A stretch of 64,000 bases of DNA from Methylophaga thiooxydans DMS010 (GTDB taxonomy: Bacteria; Pseudomonadota; Gammaproteobacteria; Nitrosococcales; Methylophagaceae). Shown here piece by piece: positions 27,003 to 37,104 of this stretch; within the stretch, counting starts at the first letter, position 1; every line of letters starts with the position of its first letter. The stretch lies in contig NZ_GG657899.1 in the NCBI RefSeq assembly GCF_000156355.1, positions 423,910 to 487,909 on the forward strand, read 5' to 3'. The notes under the pieces are model-generated. The model made no database searches, was not told the origin of the DNA, and saw only the letters and a program-made list of their open reading frames with translations. Made by a program: the position numbers and the translations under genes.

Positions 27003-27530
27003 ATTAATTCCATTTTTTTGTGATTTTTGTCACAAATTTACAGGCAAACCGGCGTTTTTTCCAGTTTTTGTAAAGTGGTAAGTGACGAGTGTCTTTAATT
27101 TAGCTCTAGATGTATTCGATTACCGCGAGTGTTTTTATAACCCAAAACGTCGTCATTTAACATTAGGCGGAATTAGTCCGGTAAATTTGAAAAAGGCTAT
27201 GCGGTCTAAGCTATGTGTACATGACTTTGTGGGAAACCCAAATAAGTGCACATTGGATTGCCACTAAATTGTTGGAACCCTTTCAGCCATCTAATGGACT
27301 GCCTTATTACCTTTAGCAATTTGCCTAAGTCCTCCTACCATCACTATCTCCCACCATGTAATCTGATATCTACATCAAAGCAAGTGCCAGAAAAATAAAT
27401 TAATATCATTAAAATCAATTTGTTATAGATTATACCTAATAAATAAATTGAATTTCAGTTGCAACTAAGCAAAAAAAACTTGTTTAATTTCTACACATTG
27501 AGGCGTTTGGGTATTGAAGGATAGTTGGCT
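27003..27530. other. divergent intergenic region between tpsB and the parA-like gene
   Basis: About 530 AT-rich bases. A CRP-type palindrome lies beside the tpsB start (separate entry). The right half, rich in TTAATA/AATAAA tracts, should hold the promoter of the ParA-like gene. Short frames near 27082-27267 lack support. Confidence 0.4.
27019..27034. promoter_or_regulatory. CRP/Vfr-type binding site upstream of the two-partner secretion operon
   Basis: TGTGATTTTTGTCACA is an exact match to the CRP half-sites TGTGA-N6-TCACA. It is centred about 24 bases upstream of the GTG start of tpsB, in the leader or at the promoter. A CRP-family protein bound here would most simply repress, unless the promoter is read from further upstream. 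The match is seen directly; binding is inferred. Confidence 0.55.
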
Positions 27531-28331
27531 ATGGAAGTATGGGCGGTTGCTAATCAAAAAGGTGGCGTAGTAAAAACCACAACGACTATCAGTCTTGGCG
27601 GTCTATTAGCAGATAAAGGTCATCGGGTACTCGTCATAGATATCGACCCTCAAGGATCGATGACCACTTACTTTGGTTATAACCCGGAAAGCATTGAGGC
27701 CAGCGTAACCAATTTACTCCGTGCAGAAAATGTCACACGCTCCGATGTGCAGGCAGTAGTAAAAAAAACAAACGATCCAAATTTGTCTTTGTTACCTGCC
27801 AGTGTTGGTCTGGCCACTATAGAAAGAAGTGGCTCACAAGCTGGTATGGGCTTAAAAATGACCAAGGCAATTTCAAAGGTTTGGAATGACTTTGATTATG
27901 TGCTTATTGATAGCCCACCTGTTCTAGGCACGTTAATGATTAACGCAATAGCAGCTTGTGATCATTTACTGGTGCCAGTCCAGACAGAGTTTTTGGCACT
28001 TAAAAGCTTGGAACGAATGTTGCGAACCGTCTCAATGGTGACAAAGTCTTTAAATAAAGAACTTGATTACACGGTTATCCCCACACTCTACGACCAACGA
28101 ACAAAAGCTTCTGTGCTAACTCTGCAGACATTACGCAGTGACTATCATCTAAATGCATGGCCGTCTTTTATTCCAGTCGATACCAGATTCCGAGACGCCA
28201 GTAAGCAAGGTGTCACGCCAAGCCAATTTGACGCTGAAAGTCATGGCGTAGTCGCTTATAAAGGGTTACTTGAAGAATTGATGAGCAAGTCTCAACAAAA
28301 CGATACGCACCGTTCACGTCTTAGCATGTGA
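27531..28331 (+). CDS. ParA/MinD-family ATPase, ParC-like (chemotaxis array positioning type), with altered Walker A
   Basis: 266 residues from ATG 27531 (GAAGG at 27516-27520; a TTG six bases earlier is also in frame). MEVWAVANQKGG, VIDIDPQGSMTTYFGYNPES, the Walker B-type VLIDSPPVLGTLMINA, VPVQTEFLALKSLERM and DASKQGVTPSQFD match ParA-like proteins encoded in polar-flagellar chemotaxis operons of Pseudomonas and Vibrio. The deviant Walker A motif should read KGGVGKTT but reads KGGVVKTT: the glycine before the catalytic lysine is valine (codon GTA, residue 14). Both lysines are kept. Such a change would be expected to disturb nucleotide binding. No flagellar or che genes are adjacent, so this is probably a second copy. 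Confidence 0.85.
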   Translation: MEVWAVANQKGGVVKTTTTISLGGLLADKGHRVLVIDIDPQGSMTTYFGYNPESIEASVTNLLRAENVTRSDVQAVVKKTNDPNLSLLPASVGLATIERSGSQAGMGLKMTKAISKVWNDFDYVLIDSPPVLGTLMINAIAACDHLLVPVQTEFLALKSLERMLRTVSMVTKSLNKELDYTVIPTLYDQRTKASVLTLQTLRSDYHLNAWPSFIPVDTRFRDASKQGVTPSQFDAESHGVVAYKGLLEELMSKSQQNDTHRSRLSM

Positions 28332-28395
28332 TAAGGCGAGCTTCGTAATTTAGAAACTTTTTACTAAAAGCCTCCGCACTTAGGAACAATCATCC

Positions 28396-28845
28396 ATGCA
28401 TATTACCTACCGTACATATCTCTTTACTCAAGAAAGTATGAAAACCAAAATGGTACCTAATGGCTATTTCAGGTGTCTGTTCACAAAGCAGCAGGCAATG
28501 CCGAACTATGCCAACCAAGATATTCAAGTTTTTGAGGCACAGATCATCGTTGAGAAAGATGGAACTGAAATACTGCGTGGCATTAAGGTTTGGTATCTGA
28601 AAATTGACGATCAGGGCTATATCAAAAACCGGTCAATGCACCTATACGATAGCCGGGAAATCAAAAAAATTGAACAGGACTATATCTTAAAAAATAACGA
28701 TGACTTATTACAAAGTTACGTTGATGGTTTGTTGAGTGATGAGACAAACAACAGGCCGGTTAAAGAAAAATCTCAGAGCGTCAGTAGCAGGATATCGACT
28801 TTTTTTAAAACGCTGAACCCTGCCGAACACTTACTGACTTACTAG
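28396..28845 (+). CDS. protein of unknown function
   Basis: 149 residues, soluble, with no signal peptide or membrane segment. Segments such as VFEAQIIVEKDGTEILRGIKVWYLKIDDQGYI suggest a beta-rich fold. The C-terminal ~35 residues are polar and flexible. An internal ATG at residue 15 (MKTKMVPNG) is an alternative start. It lies 64 bases downstream of the ParA-like gene on the same strand and may be its partner. I recognise no family. Confidence 0.5.
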   Translation: MHITYRTYLFTQESMKTKMVPNGYFRCLFTKQQAMPNYANQDIQVFEAQIIVEKDGTEILRGIKVWYLKIDDQGYIKNRSMHLYDSREIKKIEQDYILKNNDDLLQSYVDGLLSDETNNRPVKEKSQSVSSRISTFFKTLNPAEHLLTY

Positions 28846-29236
28846 CCCATTCACCCTTTATCCATTAAGCCATGCTCATTTGATGCAGAGAAGCATGGGC
28901 TATACGTGCATAGTTCAGGTTCTACCCAGTTTCGACGGACGGTTTAAAAACGGTTGAAACTCCACAGTTGCAGGAAATTGTCTACGATACCTAGGGGAGT
29001 CCAGTGATGGGTGACGCCTAATTAGCGATCAGTGTGGTGGCCGCGAGGTGTCACACGAGAAAGCCCCGGCTTGCATGGTTCATCAGCTTATAACGGCGGC
29101 TGACACCTGAAGGTGACTGACGGCGCATCTGCCATACGGCGAACTGTTCATATCTTCAAAAGTGGAACGCAATCCAGTGATATCACGGTAGGCGATCAAT
29201 CCGGAAAAATAATTGCAGGAGTTTTAGACGGGCAAT
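28846..29236. other. region without an intact gene, possible gene remnant
   Basis: About 390 bases. On the plus strand, an open stretch without a start near 29110-29238 reads LKVTDGASAIRRTV, then HIFKSGTQSSDITVGD, and ends GVLDGQ followed by TAA. It looks like the C-terminus of a larger repetitive or phage-type protein. Nothing upstream continues it. I treat it as a possible remnant only. Confidence 0.3.
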
Positions 29237-29237
29237 A

Positions 29238-29272
29238 AAAAAGGGCTTAGCTTTATAAGCTAACCCCTTATT
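29238..29272 (-). terminator. intrinsic terminator of tRNA-Asn
   Basis: On the minus strand just after the tRNA 3' end, GGGGTTAGC / GCTAAGCCC pair with one mismatch around a TTATAAA loop and are followed by TTTTTTATT. This is a standard Rho-independent terminator. Confidence 0.75.
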
Positions 29273-29278
29273 ATATTT

Positions 29279-29354
29279 TGGCTCCCCGAGCTGGACTCGA
29301 ACCAGCGACCCAATGATTAACAGTCATTTGCTCTACCAACTGAGCTATCGGGGA
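29279..29354 (-). tRNA. tRNA-Asn (GTT)
   Basis: A 76-base cloverleaf on the minus strand. The acceptor TCCCCGA pairs with TCGGGGA, the D-arm is AGCTCAGTTGGTAGAGC, the anticodon loop CTGTTAA contains GTT, the T-arm is GCTGGTTCGAGTCCAGC, and CCA is encoded. Confidence 0.97.
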
Positions 29355-29368
29355 ACAGAAAGATGCGT

Positions 29369-29397
29369 ATGATAGAGGCTTGAACCGGACAGGTCAA
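29369..29397 (-). promoter_or_regulatory. sigma-70 promoter of tRNA-Asn, overlapping a hairpin
   Basis: On the minus strand TTGACC (29397-29392), a 17-base spacer and TATCAT (29374-29369) lie just upstream of the tRNA. The spacer and -35 sit inside a 9-bp inverted repeat (GAGGCTTGA / TCAAGCCTC, 29375-29402) that also follows the aminotransferase gene. Confidence 0.65.
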
Positions 29398-29418
29398 GCC
29401 TCGAAATGCATTAATTTC

Positions 29419-30603
29419 CTAGGCAATAAATTCTGCGATGCGATTCAGTGCGTTACGCAGATTATCTTCACTGGTGGCAATCGATAGACGAACGTGGTTT
29501 TTCAAACCGAACGCAGTTCCCGGTACTACAGCCACGCCTTTTTCAACGAGCAATGCTTCAGCAAAGTCCATATCGTCTTTCAATTCAGGCTTGCGTTCCA
29601 ATACGCCAGCAATATTGGGGAACACGTAGAACGTGCCATCTGTTTCCAATGAGTCGATGCCTGACATGTCATTTAGTGTCGACACCACGAAGTCATGACG
29701 CTTTTTAAATTCAGCTAACATCGATTGTATGCAGGTTTGATCGCCGTTTAACGCCTCAACAGCCGCTGCTTGCGAGATAGAGGCCGGGTTAGAGGTACTT
29801 TGTGATTGCACTTTTTTCATCGATGCAATCAGATCCGCGGGGCCTGCGGCATAACCAATACGCCAGCCGGTCATTGAATAAGCTTTTGAAACACCGTTCA
29901 TGACTAAAGTTCTGTCATAGAAATCAGGGTTAGCGTTGAGAATATTGCAGAAAGGTTCATCAGCCCAATAAATATGTTCGTACATATCATCGGTAGCAAT
30001 CAGGATGTCCGGGTGTTTACGCAAGACCTCGCCAAGTGCTTTCAATTCATCCATGCTATATGCCATGCCCGTCGGGTTAGATGGGCTGTTAATGACAAAT
30101 AAACGGGTTTTGTCAGTAATTGCAGCTTCTAGCTGTGCTGGTGTGATTTTGAATTGATTTTCCTGTCCGGCTTCGATAATGACTGGCTTACCATCAGCAA
30201 GTAAGGTCATATCGGGGTATGATACCCAATACGGTGCAGGGATAATGACTTCATCACCCGCTTGAATATAAGCTTGAGCCAGATTGAAGAAGCTTTGTTT
30301 GCCACCCACAGATACCAGAATTTGATTGGCTTCGTAGTCGAGACCATTATCACGTGAGAACTTTTTGATGATGGCCTGTTTCAAATCGGGTGTACCATCA
30401 ACTGGAGTGTATTTAGTTTTGCCGCTATTGATTGCTTCAATGGCAGCTTGTTTAATGTGTTCAGGGGTATCGAAATCGGGTTCGCCCGCACCCAGACCAA
30501 TCACATCTTTTCCTTCGGCTCTTAATGCCGCTGCACGAGCAGTGATTGCTAAAGTGGGAGATGGTTTGATGTTTTGAACGCGTTGGGAGAGCTTGATAGT
30601 CAA
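29419..30603 (-). CDS. aspC: aspartate aminotransferase (class Ib)
   Basis: 394 residues, typical of the bacterial Ib subgroup. The PLP lysine is K240 in NGVSKAYSMTGWRIGYA. SNPASISQAAAVEAL, SPSNPTGMAYS (substrate/PLP contacts) and the terminal RLSIATS with the carboxylate-binding arginine are all present. It transfers the amino group between aspartate and 2-oxoglutarate, linking oxaloacetate and amino-acid pools. It is divergent from uvrB across a 77-base gap. Subgroup enzymes may also accept prephenate; that cannot be told from the sequence by eye. Confidence 0.95.
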   Translation of the reverse strand: MTIKLSQRVQNIKPSPTLAITARAAALRAEGKDVIGLGAGEPDFDTPEHIKQAAIEAINSGKTKYTPVDGTPDLKQAIIKKFSRDNGLDYEANQILVSVGGKQSFFNLAQAYIQAGDEVIIPAPYWVSYPDMTLLADGKPVIIEAGQENQFKITPAQLEAAITDKTRLFVINSPSNPTGMAYSMDELKALGEVLRKHPDILIATDDMYEHIYWADEPFCNILNANPDFYDRTLVMNGVSKAYSMTGWRIGYAAGPADLIASMKKVQSQSTSNPASISQAAAVEALNGDQTCIQSMLAEFKKRHDFVVSTLNDMSGIDSLETDGTFYVFPNIAGVLERKPELKDDMDFAEALLVEKGVAVVPGTAFGLKNHVRLSIATSEDNLRNALNRIAEFIA

Positions 30604-30680
30604 AATCTTTCCTTCATTAACTCAGTAAATTAATAAACAACTCAGTAATATACGCCAAACCTAAACGATGCTAAAGACGT

Positions 30681-32687
30681 ATGAGTAAACAATTTCAGTT
30701 AGTCAGTGATTTTTCTCCTGCCGGTGATCAGCCAGCCGCGATTGAGACGTTGATCGAGGGACTTGAGAACGGCGAAATGTGGCAAACCCTGCTGGGGGTA
30801 ACCGGATCCGGTAAGACATTCACCATCGCCAATGTTGCGCAAGCAGTGGGCAGACCGATGATGGTCTTGGCACCCAACAAAACACTGGCGGCACAACTTT
30901 ACAGCGAAATGAAAGAATTCTTCCCCAATAATTCGGTGGAGTATTTTGTTTCCTATTACGACTATTACCAGCCAGAAGCTTATGTTCCCTCATCGGATAC
31001 GTTTATAGATAAGGACGCATCAGTTAACGAACAGATTGAACAAATGCGCTTATCAGCGACCAAGGCTATGTTGGAACGGCGTGATGCGATTATTGTGTCC
31101 AGTGTTTCGTGCATATATGGTTTGGGTGAAAAAGATGCGTACCTGGAAATGGTGCTACATTTGGTTCAAGGCGATGTGATAAGCCAACGCAACATCTTAC
31201 GTCGCCTGACAGAGCTGCAATACACACGCAATGATATCGAACTACATCGAGGCACCTATCGTGTTCGAGGCGAAGTAATTGATATATTCCCGGCTGAATC
31301 GGAACGTGATGCGGTCAGAGTCGAGTTATTTGATGATGAAATCGAACAGATCAGTTATTTCGATCCCTTAACGGGTGAAGTCTTGCAGCGTTTGAGTCGC
31401 ATCACCATTTACCCCAAAACCCACTATGTCACGCCACGTGACAATCTGTTGAAAGCCGTCGATGCCATCAAAGAAGAATTGCGCGAAAGGCTGGAGCATC
31501 TAAATTCACATGACAAGTTGGTCGAGGCACAGCGACTGGAGCAACGAACACGGTTTGATATCGAAATGTTGTTAGAGCTTGGCTATTGCAACGGCATCGA
31601 AAACTATTCTCGTCACTTGTCCGGTCGCGGTCCCGGTGAAGCGCCACCGACGCTGTTTGATTACCTGCCAAATGACGCGATTTTAGTCATTGATGAAAGT
31701 CACGTCATGGTGCCGCAAATTGGGGCTATGTATAAAGGTGATCGTTCTCGTAAAGAAACGCTGGTCAATTATGGCTTCCGCCTGCCGTCAGCATTGGATA
31801 ATCGACCGCTGATGTTTGAAGAGTGGGAAAAGCTGGCACCGCAAACCATTTTTGTTTCGGCAACACCCAGCAAGTATGAAAATGAACACTCCAGCACTAT
31901 TGTGGAACAGGTGGTACGTCCCACCGGTCTGGTTGATCCTCAGGTCGAAATTCGTCCAGTGGGCACACAGGTTGATGACTTATTATCTGAAATTCATAAG
32001 CGTACCGCGGTCAACGAACGTGTTCTGGTGACGACGTTAACTAAGCGAATGTCTGAAGATTTAACCGATTATCTGCGTGAGCATAATGTCAAAGTGCGTT
32101 ATCTGCATTCTGATATTGATACTGTGGAAAGGGTGGAAATTCTTCGGGATCTGCGTCTGGGGGAGTTTGATGTCTTGATTGGTATCAACTTACTACGCGA
32201 GGGGCTGGATATTCCCGAAGTCTCGCTGGTGGCGATTCTCGATGCCGACAAAGAAGGGTTCCTGCGTAGTGATCGATCGCTGATTCAAACTATCGGCCGT
32301 GCTGCGCGTAACTTAAACGGTAGAGCCATTCTCTATGCGGACGAGATTACCGGCTCCATGCAGCGGGCAATGGATGAAACAGAGCGTCGACGTGAAAAAC
32401 AGCTCGCCCATAACGAAGAGCACGGTATTACACCGCAAGGTATTAAAAAAGCGATTCGTGCGGGTATGGACGATGCGAAAGACAAAAAAGACAGTGATTA
32501 TGCCAAGGTGGCAGAAGAGCAAGCTGAGTATGCTGCGCTGACGCCACAACAACTGGCCAAGCGGATTCAGAAGATTGAACAATCCATGTACAAAGCTGCG
32601 CAAAACCTTGAGTTTGAAGAAGCTGCCAAGCTGCGTGATGAGCTGGAGCATCTTCGCAGCGTCGCATTGGGGCCTGTTGCGGTTTAA
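30681..32687 (+). CDS. uvrB: excinuclease ABC subunit B
   Basis: 668 residues. Walker A is GVTGSGKT (39-46). The beta-hairpin that probes damaged DNA is present ([20 protein letters not shown]). Helicase motifs follow ([37 protein letters not shown]). The C-terminal UVR domain ([20 protein letters not shown]) binds UvrC. It acts with UvrA and UvrC in nucleotide excision repair. It stands alone; the tRNA-Val promoter begins directly after its stop. Confidence 0.98.
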   Translation: MSKQFQLVSDFSPAGDQPAAIETLIEGLENGEMWQTLLGVTGSGKTFTIANVAQAVGRPMMVLAPNKTLAAQLYSEMKEFFPNNSVEYFVSYYDYYQPEAYVPSSDTFIDKDASVNEQIEQMRLSATKAMLERRDAIIVSSVSCIYGLGEKDAYLEMVLHLVQGDVISQRNILRRLTELQYTRNDIELHRGTYRVRGEVIDIFPAESERDAVRVELFDDEIEQISYFDPLTGEVLQRLSRITIYPKTHYVTPRDNLLKAVDAIKEELRERLEHLNSHDKLVEAQRLEQRTRFDIEMLLELGYCNGIENYSRHLSGRGPGEAPPTLFDYLPNDAILVIDESHVMVPQIGAMYKGDRSRKETLVNYGFRLPSALDNRPLMFEEWEKLAPQTIFVSATPSKYENEHSSTIVEQVVRPTGLVDPQVEIRPVGTQVDDLLSEIHKRTAVNERVLVTTLTKRMSEDLTDYLREHNVKVRYLHSDIDTVERVEILRDLRLGEFDVLIGINLLREGLDIPEVSLVAILDADKEGFLRSDRSLIQTIGRAARNLNGRAILYADEITGSMQRAMDETERRREKQLAHNEEHGITPQGIKKAIRAGMDDAKDKKDSDYAKVAEEQAEYAALTPQQLAKRIQKIEQSMYKAAQNLEFEEAAKLRDELEHLRSVALGPVAV

Positions 32688-32692
32688 AATGC

Positions 32693-32720
32693 TTGCAATC
32701 TATCGCTAGCTGCGTATAAT
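32693..32720 (+). promoter_or_regulatory. sigma-70 promoter of tRNA-Val
   Basis: TTGCAA (32693-32698), a 16-base spacer and a perfect TATAAT (32715-32720) lie 16 bases before the tRNA. The -35 begins within 10 bases of the uvrB stop. Confidence 0.8.
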
Positions 32721-32736
32721 TTCGCAGCTTCACGGC

Positions 32737-32813
32737 AGGCGCGTAGCTCAGTTGGTTAGAGCACCACCTTGACATGGTGGGGGTCGGTGGTTCGAATCCA
32801 CTCGTGCCTACCA
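32737..32813 (+). tRNA. tRNA-Val (GAC)
   Basis: A 77-base cloverleaf: acceptor AGGCGCG with CGTGCCT, D-arm AGCTCAGTTGGTTAGAGC, anticodon GAC at 32771-32773, T-arm GGTGGTTCGAATCCACT, encoded CCA. Confidence 0.97.
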
Positions 32814-32818
32814 AAATT

Positions 32819-32840
32819 AAGCACCTATGGGTGCTTTTTT
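32819..32840 (+). terminator. terminator after tRNA-Val, in the thrS leader
   Basis: AGCACC / GGTGCT with a 4-base loop, followed by six T residues. It ends the tRNA transcript and sits about 45 bases before thrS. Confidence 0.8.
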
Positions 32841-32883
32841 GGTTTTTAAGGCCCTTTGTATCGGTCACAACCAAGGACATACC

Positions 32884-34809
32884 ATGATTTCAGTTACCCT
32901 TCCTGATGGCAGTCAACGCCAGTTCGATAACCCCGTTACTATTCATGATATTGCTGCTGATATTGGCACCGGTTTAGCGCGTGCTGCGCTGGCAGGCAAA
33001 GTCAATGGCACATTGGTTGATACCTCTCATGTTGTAGAACAAGACGCTGACGTAGCGATTGTGACTGAGCGTGATGAAGAAGGTCTGGATATCATTCGTC
33101 ATTCCACCTCACATTTAATGGCGCAAGCGGTGAAGCAACTTTACCCAGAGGCGCAAGTGACCATAGGTCCGGTTATTGATGACGGCTTTTACTATGATTT
33201 CTCATATCCGGAAGCTTTCACGCCAGACGATCTGAATAAGATCCAAAAACGCATGGAAGAGATCGTGAAACAAGATCTACCGGTTGCACGTGAAGAAATT
33301 ACTCGTGATGCCGGTATTGAAATGTTTCGTGACATGGGTGAAATCTACAAGGCAGAAATCCTTGAAGATATTCCTAAAGATGAAATCTTGTCTGTGTATC
33401 GTCAAGGCGACTTCGTTGATTTATGTCGTGGACCTCACGTACCTAATACAGGCAAACTCAAAGCCTTTAAGTTAATGAAGTTGGCGGGAGCCTACTGGCG
33501 CGGTAATTCAGACAATGAAATGCTGCAGCGGGTTTACGGCACAGCCTGGCAAGACAAAAAAGCACTGAAACAATATCTACATCGTCTCGAAGAAGCAGAG
33601 AAACGCGATCATCGTAAAATCGCGAAGAATTTAGACTTGTTCCACTTACAGGAAGAAGCAGCAGGCATGATCTTCTGGCATGACAATGGCTGGCAGATTT
33701 ACCGTGTCGTGGAAAACTACATCCGTGATGTGTTGCGTGATAACGACTATCAGGAAGTGCGCACGCCGCAGGTTGTGGATCGCACTCTATGGGAAAAGTC
33801 AGGTCACTGGGATAAGTTTGGTGACATGATTTTCAGTACACACTCGGAAAATCGTGACTATGCGGTTAAACCGATGAACTGTCCGTGCCACATTCAAATC
33901 TTTAACCAAGGTTTGAAGAGTTACCGTGACTTACCATTGCGTATGGCCGAGTTTGGCTCTTGTCACCGCAATGAACCGTCAGGCACATTACATGGTTTGA
34001 TGCGTTTACGCGGATTTACCCAAGATGATGCGCATATTTTCTGTACAGAAGATCAAATTCAGTCAGAAGTGGCAACATTTATCGAATTACTGCATGAGGT
34101 CTATGCAGACTTTGGATTTAACGAAATTATCGTTAAATTATCGACTCGCCCTGAGAATCGTGTCGGTAGTGATGAGGTCTGGGATAAGGCTGAAAAAGCG
34201 CTGGAAGATGCATTAAATGCAGCGGATCTTGACTGGGAATTACAGCCGGGTGAAGGGGCGTTTTATGGCCCGAAAATTGAGTTTTCACTGAAAGATTGCC
34301 TGAGCCGTGTTTGGCAGTGCGGCACCATTCAGGTTGACTTCTCGATGCCGGGTCGCCTTGATGCGCACTTTGTCGCGGATGATAATAGTAAGCAAGTTCC
34401 CGTCATGCTTCATCGTGCCATTTTAGGGTCACTGGAACGTTTCATCGGTATCCTTATTGAGGAGTATGCTGGAGCCTTTCCAACATGGCTTGCACCTAAG
34501 CAAGTGATGGTGATGGGAATCAGTGATAAGCAGTCCGAATATGTGCAGAAAGTTGCCAAGGATTTGCAGAAACAAGGATTTAGAGTCGATACGGACTTGA
34601 GAAACGAGAAGATTGGCTTTAAAATACGCGAGCATACATTGCGCCGCGTCCCATATTTGATAGTTGTTGGTGAACGCGAAGCACAGGATAACGCCGTGGC
34701 AGTACGTACTCGTAAGGGCGAAGACCTAGGTGCAATGCAACTTGAGGACTTTGTCGGCTTGCTTGAGAAAGACGTCGCTCGCCGCGGTCGAATTATTTTA
34801 GAGGATTAG
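32884..34809 (+). CDS. thrS: threonyl-tRNA synthetase
   Basis: 641 residues from ATG 32884, which has AAGGA seven bases upstream and gives the family N-terminus [15 protein letters not shown] longer in-frame start would run back through the tRNA terminator and is rejected. Domains: TGS (1-60), editing domain with the [11 protein letters not shown] metal site, then the class II core with [29 protein letters not shown] and [14 protein letters not shown], and an anticodon-binding C-terminus. It charges tRNA-Thr and edits serine. It leads the thrS-infC-rpmI-rplT group; infC starts 3 bases after its stop. Confidence 0.98.
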   Translation: MISVTLPDGSQRQFDNPVTIHDIAADIGTGLARAALAGKVNGTLVDTSHVVEQDADVAIVTERDEEGLDIIRHSTSHLMAQAVKQLYPEAQVTIGPVIDDGFYYDFSYPEAFTPDDLNKIQKRMEEIVKQDLPVAREEITRDAGIEMFRDMGEIYKAEILEDIPKDEILSVYRQGDFVDLCRGPHVPNTGKLKAFKLMKLAGAYWRGNSDNEMLQRVYGTAWQDKKALKQYLHRLEEAEKRDHRKIAKNLDLFHLQEEAAGMIFWHDNGWQIYRVVENYIRDVLRDNDYQEVRTPQVVDRTLWEKSGHWDKFGDMIFSTHSENRDYAVKPMNCPCHIQIFNQGLKSYRDLPLRMAEFGSCHRNEPSGTLHGLMRLRGFTQDDAHIFCTEDQIQSEVATFIELLHEVYADFGFNEIIVKLSTRPENRVGSDEVWDKAEKALEDALNAADLDWELQPGEGAFYGPKIEFSLKDCLSRVWQCGTIQVDFSMPGRLDAHFVADDNSKQVPVMLHRAILGSLERFIGILIEEYAGAFPTWLAPKQVMVMGISDKQSEYVQKVAKDLQKQGFRVDTDLRNEKIGFKIREHTLRRVPYLIVVGEREAQDNAVAVRTRKGEDLGAMQLEDFVGLLEKDVARRGRIILED

Positions 34810-34812
34810 AAC

Positions 34813-35331
34813 ATCGCTACAGATCAAAAACGGCTGAATGGTGAAATCACAGCCAAAGAAGTTCGATTAACTGCTGCTGATGGTGAGCAACTCGGTATTG
34901 TTCCGTTAAAGGATGCAATTCAAAAAGCTGAGGAAGCAGAATTAGATTTGGTGGAAATTGCCCCACAGGCGAAACCACCGGTTTGCCGTATCATGGATTA
35001 CGGCAAGTTTTTGTTTGAAGAGAGCAAGCAGAAAGCGCAGGCTAAGAAAAAACAAAAACAAATACAGGTTAAGGAAGTTAAATTCCGACCTGGCACAGAA
35101 GAAGGGGATTATCAGGTAAAACTACGCAACCTGATACGTTTCCTAGAAAGCGGGAACAAAACTAAAGTCAGTCTCCGATTTCGTGGCCGTGAAATGGCGC
35201 ATCAGGATTTGGGTCTTAAGTTACTTGAAAGAGTGGCGGCAGATCTCGATGAACTGTCAAGCGTTGAGCAACGGCCTAAGAAAGAGGGGCGTCAAATGAT
35301 TATGGTTTTGGCCCCAAATAGTAAAAAATAA
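34813..35331 (+). CDS. infC: translation initiation factor IF-3, with ATC start codon
   Basis: 172 residues when started at ATC 34813, eight bases after GAGG (34801-34804). The N-terminus then reads [20 protein letters not shown], matching the conserved NGEIRAxEVRL of IF-3. No ATG, GTG or TTG lies in the right place; the first GTG (34948) would remove the N-terminal domain. Rare start codons (AUU, AUC, AUA) are known for infC and underlie its autoregulation, since IF-3 rejects non-canonical starts. The rest ([51 protein letters not shown]) is standard. IF-3 binds the 30S subunit and checks initiation. Confidence 0.96.
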   Translation: MATDQKRLNGEITAKEVRLTAADGEQLGIVPLKDAIQKAEEAELDLVEIAPQAKPPVCRIMDYGKFLFEESKQKAQAKKKQKQIQVKEVKFRPGTEEGDYQVKLRNLIRFLESGNKTKVSLRFRGREMAHQDLGLKLLERVAADLDELSSVEQRPKKEGRQMIMVLAPNSKK

Positions 35332-35367
35332 ACTTACATAATAAATCAATGCGGAGTTGATTAAATA

Positions 35368-35565
35368 ATGCCTAAATTAAAAAACCATAGCGGTGCTGCA
35401 AAACGTTTTAAACGTACCGGCAGCGGTAAATTCAAGCGCTCACAAGCTTTCACTAGTCACATCCTGACCAAGAAAAGCACTAAACGTAAGCGTCAACTGC
35501 GTTCTACGCTGACAATCTGTAAAGCAGATCACATGTCAGTGCGTAAAATGCTGCCTAATCTGTAA
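35368..35565 (+). CDS. rpmI: 50S ribosomal protein L35
   Basis: 65 residues, very basic, with the family start [20 protein letters not shown] and KRKRQLR. It follows infC by 36 bases and precedes rplT by 16 bases, the usual order. In E. coli, L20 represses this pair by binding the leader. Confidence 0.97.
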   Translation: MPKLKNHSGAAKRFKRTGSGKFKRSQAFTSHILTKKSTKRKRQLRSTLTICKADHMSVRKMLPNL

Positions 35566-35581
35566 TTAAGGGGAATTTCCG

Positions 35582-35941
35582 ATGCCTAGAGTAAAACGCG
35601 GCGTAACAGCGCACGCACGTCATAAAAAAGTTCTTGATCAAGCGAAAGGTTATTACGGTCGACGTAAAAACGTCTATCGTGTAGCGGTTCAAGCTGTCAC
35701 CAAAGCTGGCCAATATGCCTATCGTGATCGTCGTCAGAAAAAACGTAACTTCCGCACTTTGTGGATTGCCCGTATCAACGCGGCAGCTCGTGAATGTGGT
35801 TTGTCATACAGCCGCCTGATCGATGGCCTGAAAAAAGCGTCAATCGAAATCGATCGTAAAGTACTGGCAGATATTGCTGTACACGATGAAGCGGCATTCG
35901 CAGCCATTGCGGAAAAAGCTAAAGCAGCATTGGCTGAGTAA
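35582..35941 (+). CDS. rplT: 50S ribosomal protein L20
   Basis: 119 residues. Conserved [33 protein letters not shown], and [18 protein letters not shown]. It is an early 23S rRNA-binding assembly protein and, by family knowledge, the autogenous repressor of rpmI-rplT. GGGG lies upstream of the ATG. A strong terminator follows before pheS. Confidence 0.98.
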   Translation: MPRVKRGVTAHARHKKVLDQAKGYYGRRKNVYRVAVQAVTKAGQYAYRDRRQKKRNFRTLWIARINAAARECGLSYSRLIDGLKKASIEIDRKVLADIAVHDEAAFAAIAEKAKAALAE

Positions 35942-35987
35942 TATCGCTTTTAAAAGCGATAATAGCTATTTTGCTGTTATTAAGTCG

Positions 35988-36016
35988 AAAAAGGGCCGCC
36001 ACCACGGCCCTTTTTT
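35988..36016 (+). terminator. terminator/attenuator between rplT and pheS
   Basis: An 11-bp stem (AAAAAGGGCCG with CGGCCCTTTTT) and CCACCA loop ending in six T residues, 33 bases before pheS. I see no phenylalanine-rich leader peptide in front of it. It therefore looks like a partial terminator rather than pheM-type attenuation. Confidence 0.8.
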
Positions 36017-36024
36017 GTTTCTGA

Positions 36025-37086
<1,062 letters not shown>

Positions 37087-37104
37087 TCGGCGGGATAAGA
37101 AACA

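Noticed and set aside
27082..27267. 61-residue frame in the tpsB/parA intergenic region
   Set aside because: No Shine-Dalgarno sequence and no family resemblance; the composition is that of AT-rich intergenic DNA.
32827..34809. thrS starting 19 codons earlier
   Set aside because: The longer frame begins within the tRNA-Val terminator; ATG 32884 gives the conserved N-terminus and has AAGGA.
34948..35331. infC starting at GTG 34948
   Set aside because: It would delete the conserved N-terminal domain; ATC 34813 restores it with a good ribosome binding site.
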